DNA of 52,192 bases. It comes from DATFPK01 sp035264885. Lineage in GTDB: Bacteria > Actinomycetota > Thermoleophilia > Solirubrobacterales > 70-9. Shown here piece after piece: positions 50,332 to 52,192 of the stretch; position 1 is the first letter of the stretch; each line of letters begins with the position of its first letter. The translations under genes and the position numbers were made by a program. The notes below the pieces were generated by a model. That model was not told where the DNA came from. It did not search any database and saw only the letters and a program-made list of their open reading frames with translations. The DNA is taken from assembly GCA_035264885.1 (NCBI GenBank), contig DATFPK010000031.1, forward strand, positions 1 to 52,192, written 5' to 3'.

Positions 50332-51375
50332 CCCCGGCGCCTCGAGCGTCTCGCGCAGGTCGGCGGCCGCCTGCTCGGGCGGATAGACGTCGATGTCGAC
50401 CCCGGTCGCCAGCTCGAATCCCGCCTTGACCGTCAACCGGGGCGCGATGTCGACGTGCCACCGGAACGCGTCCGCTCCCCTTGGCGCGGTTCGGACCCAG
50501 AGGTTGAGCTCGGGCGGTCCGCCGAACCGCCGGGCGAGGAGCAGAAGGGCGGTCCGGATCATCGCGGCGCCGCTCTCGTCGGCCCCGAAGTCGGCGGAGG
50601 CCGCGCGGGGCACGACCCGCAGCTCGAAGGGCGACCGTGACGCCCAGGGGCAGATCAGTGCCGCCTCGTCGTCGATCACCACCAGTCGCTCGCGGCGGCG
50701 CACCTCCTCGGCCAGGATGTCGCCGAGCAGGTCGCCGCCGCCGGTGCGCTCACGATAGGCGTGGAAGCGCTCGCGCTCCCGCGCGACGGCCGCCGGCACG
50801 AAGGGCAGCGCGTAGAGCTGCGCGTGCGTGTGCTCGAGCGACGCTCCTGCGCCGCCCCCCTCGTTGACGATCAGCTGGACGTAGGAGGCGCTTCGGTGGG
50901 CGCGGATCCGCTCCCGCCAGGCGGCGATCGCGCCGACGAATCGCTCCTCGTCCAGATCGCACATCGCGACCTCGTGCTCGGGGGCGTTGACGATCACCTC
51001 GTGGGCACCCAGCGCGGGCTTTGAGCCGAACAGATCCGCCTCTCCGCTTCGCCGCGACGCGGCCAGCGGATCGGCCGGGCCTGGCGACTGGCGACTGGCG
51101 ACTGGCGACGCGTCGTCCTGCGGGGCAAATGCCGGATACAAATTAGGCACCGCCCGCGCCGTCCACCCCGGCGCGTTCGCCTCCCCGACGCTGGGGCGGT
51201 GCGCCCAGACCTCGGCCGGCGTCCGCTCCTCGTGGCCCTCGCAGAAGGGGCAGTCCCCACCACCGCCGGCTTCGCGCGGCCCGCGCGAGAAGACGTCCGG
51301 CCGCGCCGCCCGCCCGGGTGCGAGGATCGTCCGCAGCCCGGTCAGCTGGTCGAGCCGGATCTCCGGGGCGCTCAC
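50329..51375 (-). CDS. galT: Galactose-1-phosphate uridylyltransferase-like protein
   Basis: The 348-residue HIT-superfamily enzyme has the zinc Cys pair in CPFCEGHE near residue 42. RAVPNLYPAF lies near 74, ALGAHEVIVNAPEH near 121 and the catalytic LEHTHAQLYALP near 178; the first His of HTH is the nucleophile. It exchanges UMP between UDP-glucose and galactose-1-phosphate or a related sugar phosphate. Between NLYPAF and PALGAHEVIV lies an extra loop of about 35 residues, partly encoded by a 7-bp repeat array. Confidence 0.88.
   Translation of the reverse strand: MSAPEIRLDQLTGLRTILAPGRAARPDVFSRGPREAGGGGDCPFCEGHEERTPAEVWAHRPSVGEANAPGWTARAVPNLYPAFAPQDDASPVASRQSPGPADPLAASRRSGEADLFGSKPALGAHEVIVNAPEHEVAMCDLDEERFVGAIAAWRERIRAHRSASYVQLIVNEGGGAGASLEHTHAQLYALPFVPAAVARERERFHAYRERTGGGDLLGDILAEEVRRRERLVVIDDEAALICPWASRSPFELRVVPRAASADFGADESGAAMIRTALLLLARRFGGPPELNLWVRTAPRGADAFRWHVDIAPRLTVKAGFELATGVDIDVYPPEQAAADLRETLEAPG
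51084..51111 (+). repeat. 7-bp tandem repeat, locus 4 (unit gcgactg)
   Basis: Three exact copies of gcgactg (51084-51104) and a degenerate fourth lie inside galT on the opposite strand. There they are translated as SPVASRQSP in a surface loop. The unit is the same as in the inverted array before hemL. Confidence 0.85.
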
Positions 51376-51396
51376 CGGCTTCGGGCGACCGGGTCC

Positions 51397-52192
51397 CTAG
51401 CCGCGCGACGGGGGCAGGTCGCCCTCGAGGTCGCCCAGGTCGGGCTTTGTGTCCGGCGGAGGCGGCGGCGGCCGGTCCGGGCGCGTCCGATCGCCGGCGC
51501 CGCCCTCCGTGAACGCCTTGAACATGTCGAGCGGGATCGGGAAGACGATCGTGGTGTTCTGGTTGACCCCCATCTCGAGCAGCGTCTGGAGGTAGCGGAG
51601 CTGGAGGGTGGCGGGGTTGGTCGAGATGATGTCCGCGGCGTCGGCGAGCTTCTGCGCCGCCTGGTACTCGCCCTCGGAGTTGATGATCTTCGCGCGGCGC
51701 TCGCGCTCGGCCTCGGCCTGCCGCGCCATCGCCCGCTGCATCTGCTCGGGGATCTCGACGTCCTTGATCTCGACGGTCGTGACCTTGACGCCCCAGGGCT
51801 CGGTCTGCTCGTCGATGATCTTCTGGAGGTCCTCGTTGAGGCGGTCGCGCTCGGCGAGGAGCTGATCGAGCTCGGCCTTGCCGAGCACCGATCGCAATGA
51901 CGTCTGAGCGATCTGCGAAGTGGCGAGGAGGAAGTTCTCGACCTCGACGATCGCCCGGTTCGGGTCGATCACGCGGAAGTAGCAGACGGCGTTGACCCGG
52001 GCGGGGACGTTGTCGCGGGTGATCACCTCCTGCGGCGGGATGTTGAGCGTCACCGTCCGCAGGTCCACCCGCACCATCCGGTCGATGACCGGGATCAGGA
52101 GGATCAGCCCGGGCCCCTTCTGCGCGATCAGCCGGCCGAGGCGGAAGATCACGCCACGCTCGTACTCGCGCAGGACCCGGACCGCGGAGCCG
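51397..52192 (-). CDS. Slipin/stomatin-like SPFH-domain protein (5' end outside window)
   Basis: The frame is open to the right edge, and the extra codons read RVLREYERGVIFRLGRL, the usual slipin pattern. At least 265 residues are present. The SPFH domain follows (PPQEVITRDNVPARVNAVCY; EPWGVKVTTVEIKDVEIPE), then a helical region rich in Ala, Glu and Arg (QMQRAMARQAEAERERRAKI). The Pro/Asp-rich tail is variable. Slipins form ring-like membrane scaffolds. The N-terminal membrane anchor and any NfeD partner lie beyond the window. Confidence 0.9.
   Translation of the reverse strand, partial: GSAVRVLREYERGVIFRLGRLIAQKGPGLILLIPVIDRMVRVDLRTVTLNIPPQEVITRDNVPARVNAVCYFRVIDPNRAIVEVENFLLATSQIAQTSLRSVLGKAELDQLLAERDRLNEDLQKIIDEQTEPWGVKVTTVEIKDVEIPEQMQRAMARQAEAERERRAKIINSEGEYQAAQKLADAADIISTNPATLQLRYLQTLLEMGVNQNTTIVFPIPLDMFKAFTEGGAGDRTRPDRPPPPPPDTKPDLGDLEGDLPPSRG

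Noticed and set aside
48350..50461. A 703-codon open frame on the minus strand covering the nitrilase-like gene
   Set aside because: It is antisense to a gene with recognisable motifs and good codon use; its own translation is Arg/Gly/Asp-rich low-complexity sequence. High GC keeps several antisense frames open here.

Overview
The window is a dense, very high-GC bacterial chromosome segment. Short intergenic gaps, many GTG and TTG starts, GTGA and ATGA start/stop overlaps, and leaderless -10 boxes (TANNNT about 6-9 nt before the start codon) all point to Actinomycetota. The SnoaL-like protein beginning MSQENVEIVR, the Ig-like AGNVD repeat protein and the overall gene set suggest class Thermoleophilia (Solirubrobacterales or Gaiellales). 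That placement is inference; no rRNA gene is present.

Layout. 1-4.3 kb: tail of an Ig-like surface protein, a small membrane protein, a type I phosphodiesterase, a GtrA-like protein and a multi-membrane glycosyltransferase. 4.2-7.1 kb: a YmdB-type phosphoesterase and a two-gene ABC-2 exporter. 7.1-15.2 kb: a respiratory-chain block on the + strand, hemB - fused siroheme decarboxylase (ahbA/ahbB type) - hemL - a degenerate isoprenyl-synthase-like protein - Rieske/cytochrome b/cytochrome b-c (qcrABC) - menG - polyprenyl diphosphate synthase. 15.2-18.2 kb: zinc-ribbon protein, dcd, tatA, tatC, a membrane-anchored repeat protein and tRNA-Lys. The twin-arginine Rieske protein is a plausible Tat client. 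18.4-21.3 kb: a response regulator/PAS histidine kinase pair, an unlisted 36-residue leaderless gene and a histidine-bearing membrane protein with a possible 13-codon leader peptide. 21.3-26.8 kb (- strand): purA, a DnaC/DnaI-like helicase loader, dnaB, rplI, rpsR, ssb, rpsF.

26.8-28.9 kb is the least conserved part: a proline-rich protein, a SnoaL-like gene, the 3' remnant of a DDE transposase and an unrecognised lower-GC gene. 28.9-35.7 kb: two trehalose-type glycosyltransferases (OtsA- and TreT-like), a frameshifted small ORF, an HtrA-like lipoprotein protease with its own two-component system, and a FlgM-like small protein. 35.7-45.5 kb: thiL, a flippase-like membrane protein, a GT87-type mannosyltransferase, a class A penicillin-binding protein, an MscS channel, a HAD hydrolase, an RDD-CPBP fusion, an L,D-transpeptidase and a small membrane protein. 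45.5-52.2 kb: an NAD-dependent epimerase, pyrE, tRNA-Arg, a fused MarR-like/TetR-like regulator divergent from a nitrilase-like enzyme, a hypothetical gene, galT, and a slipin running off the right edge.

The observations I rate highest are: (1) a HepS-like partner candidate for the polyprenyl synthase, embedded in the heme/bc1/menaquinone block; (2) a dispersed 7-bp tandem repeat family at four loci, three of them inside reading frames; (3) the 36-residue leaderless gene sharing a CTAG stop with the histidine kinase; (4) the double-DNA-binding-domain regulator with repeat elements in front of a nitrilase-like gene. All calls come from reading the sequence; no database search was run.
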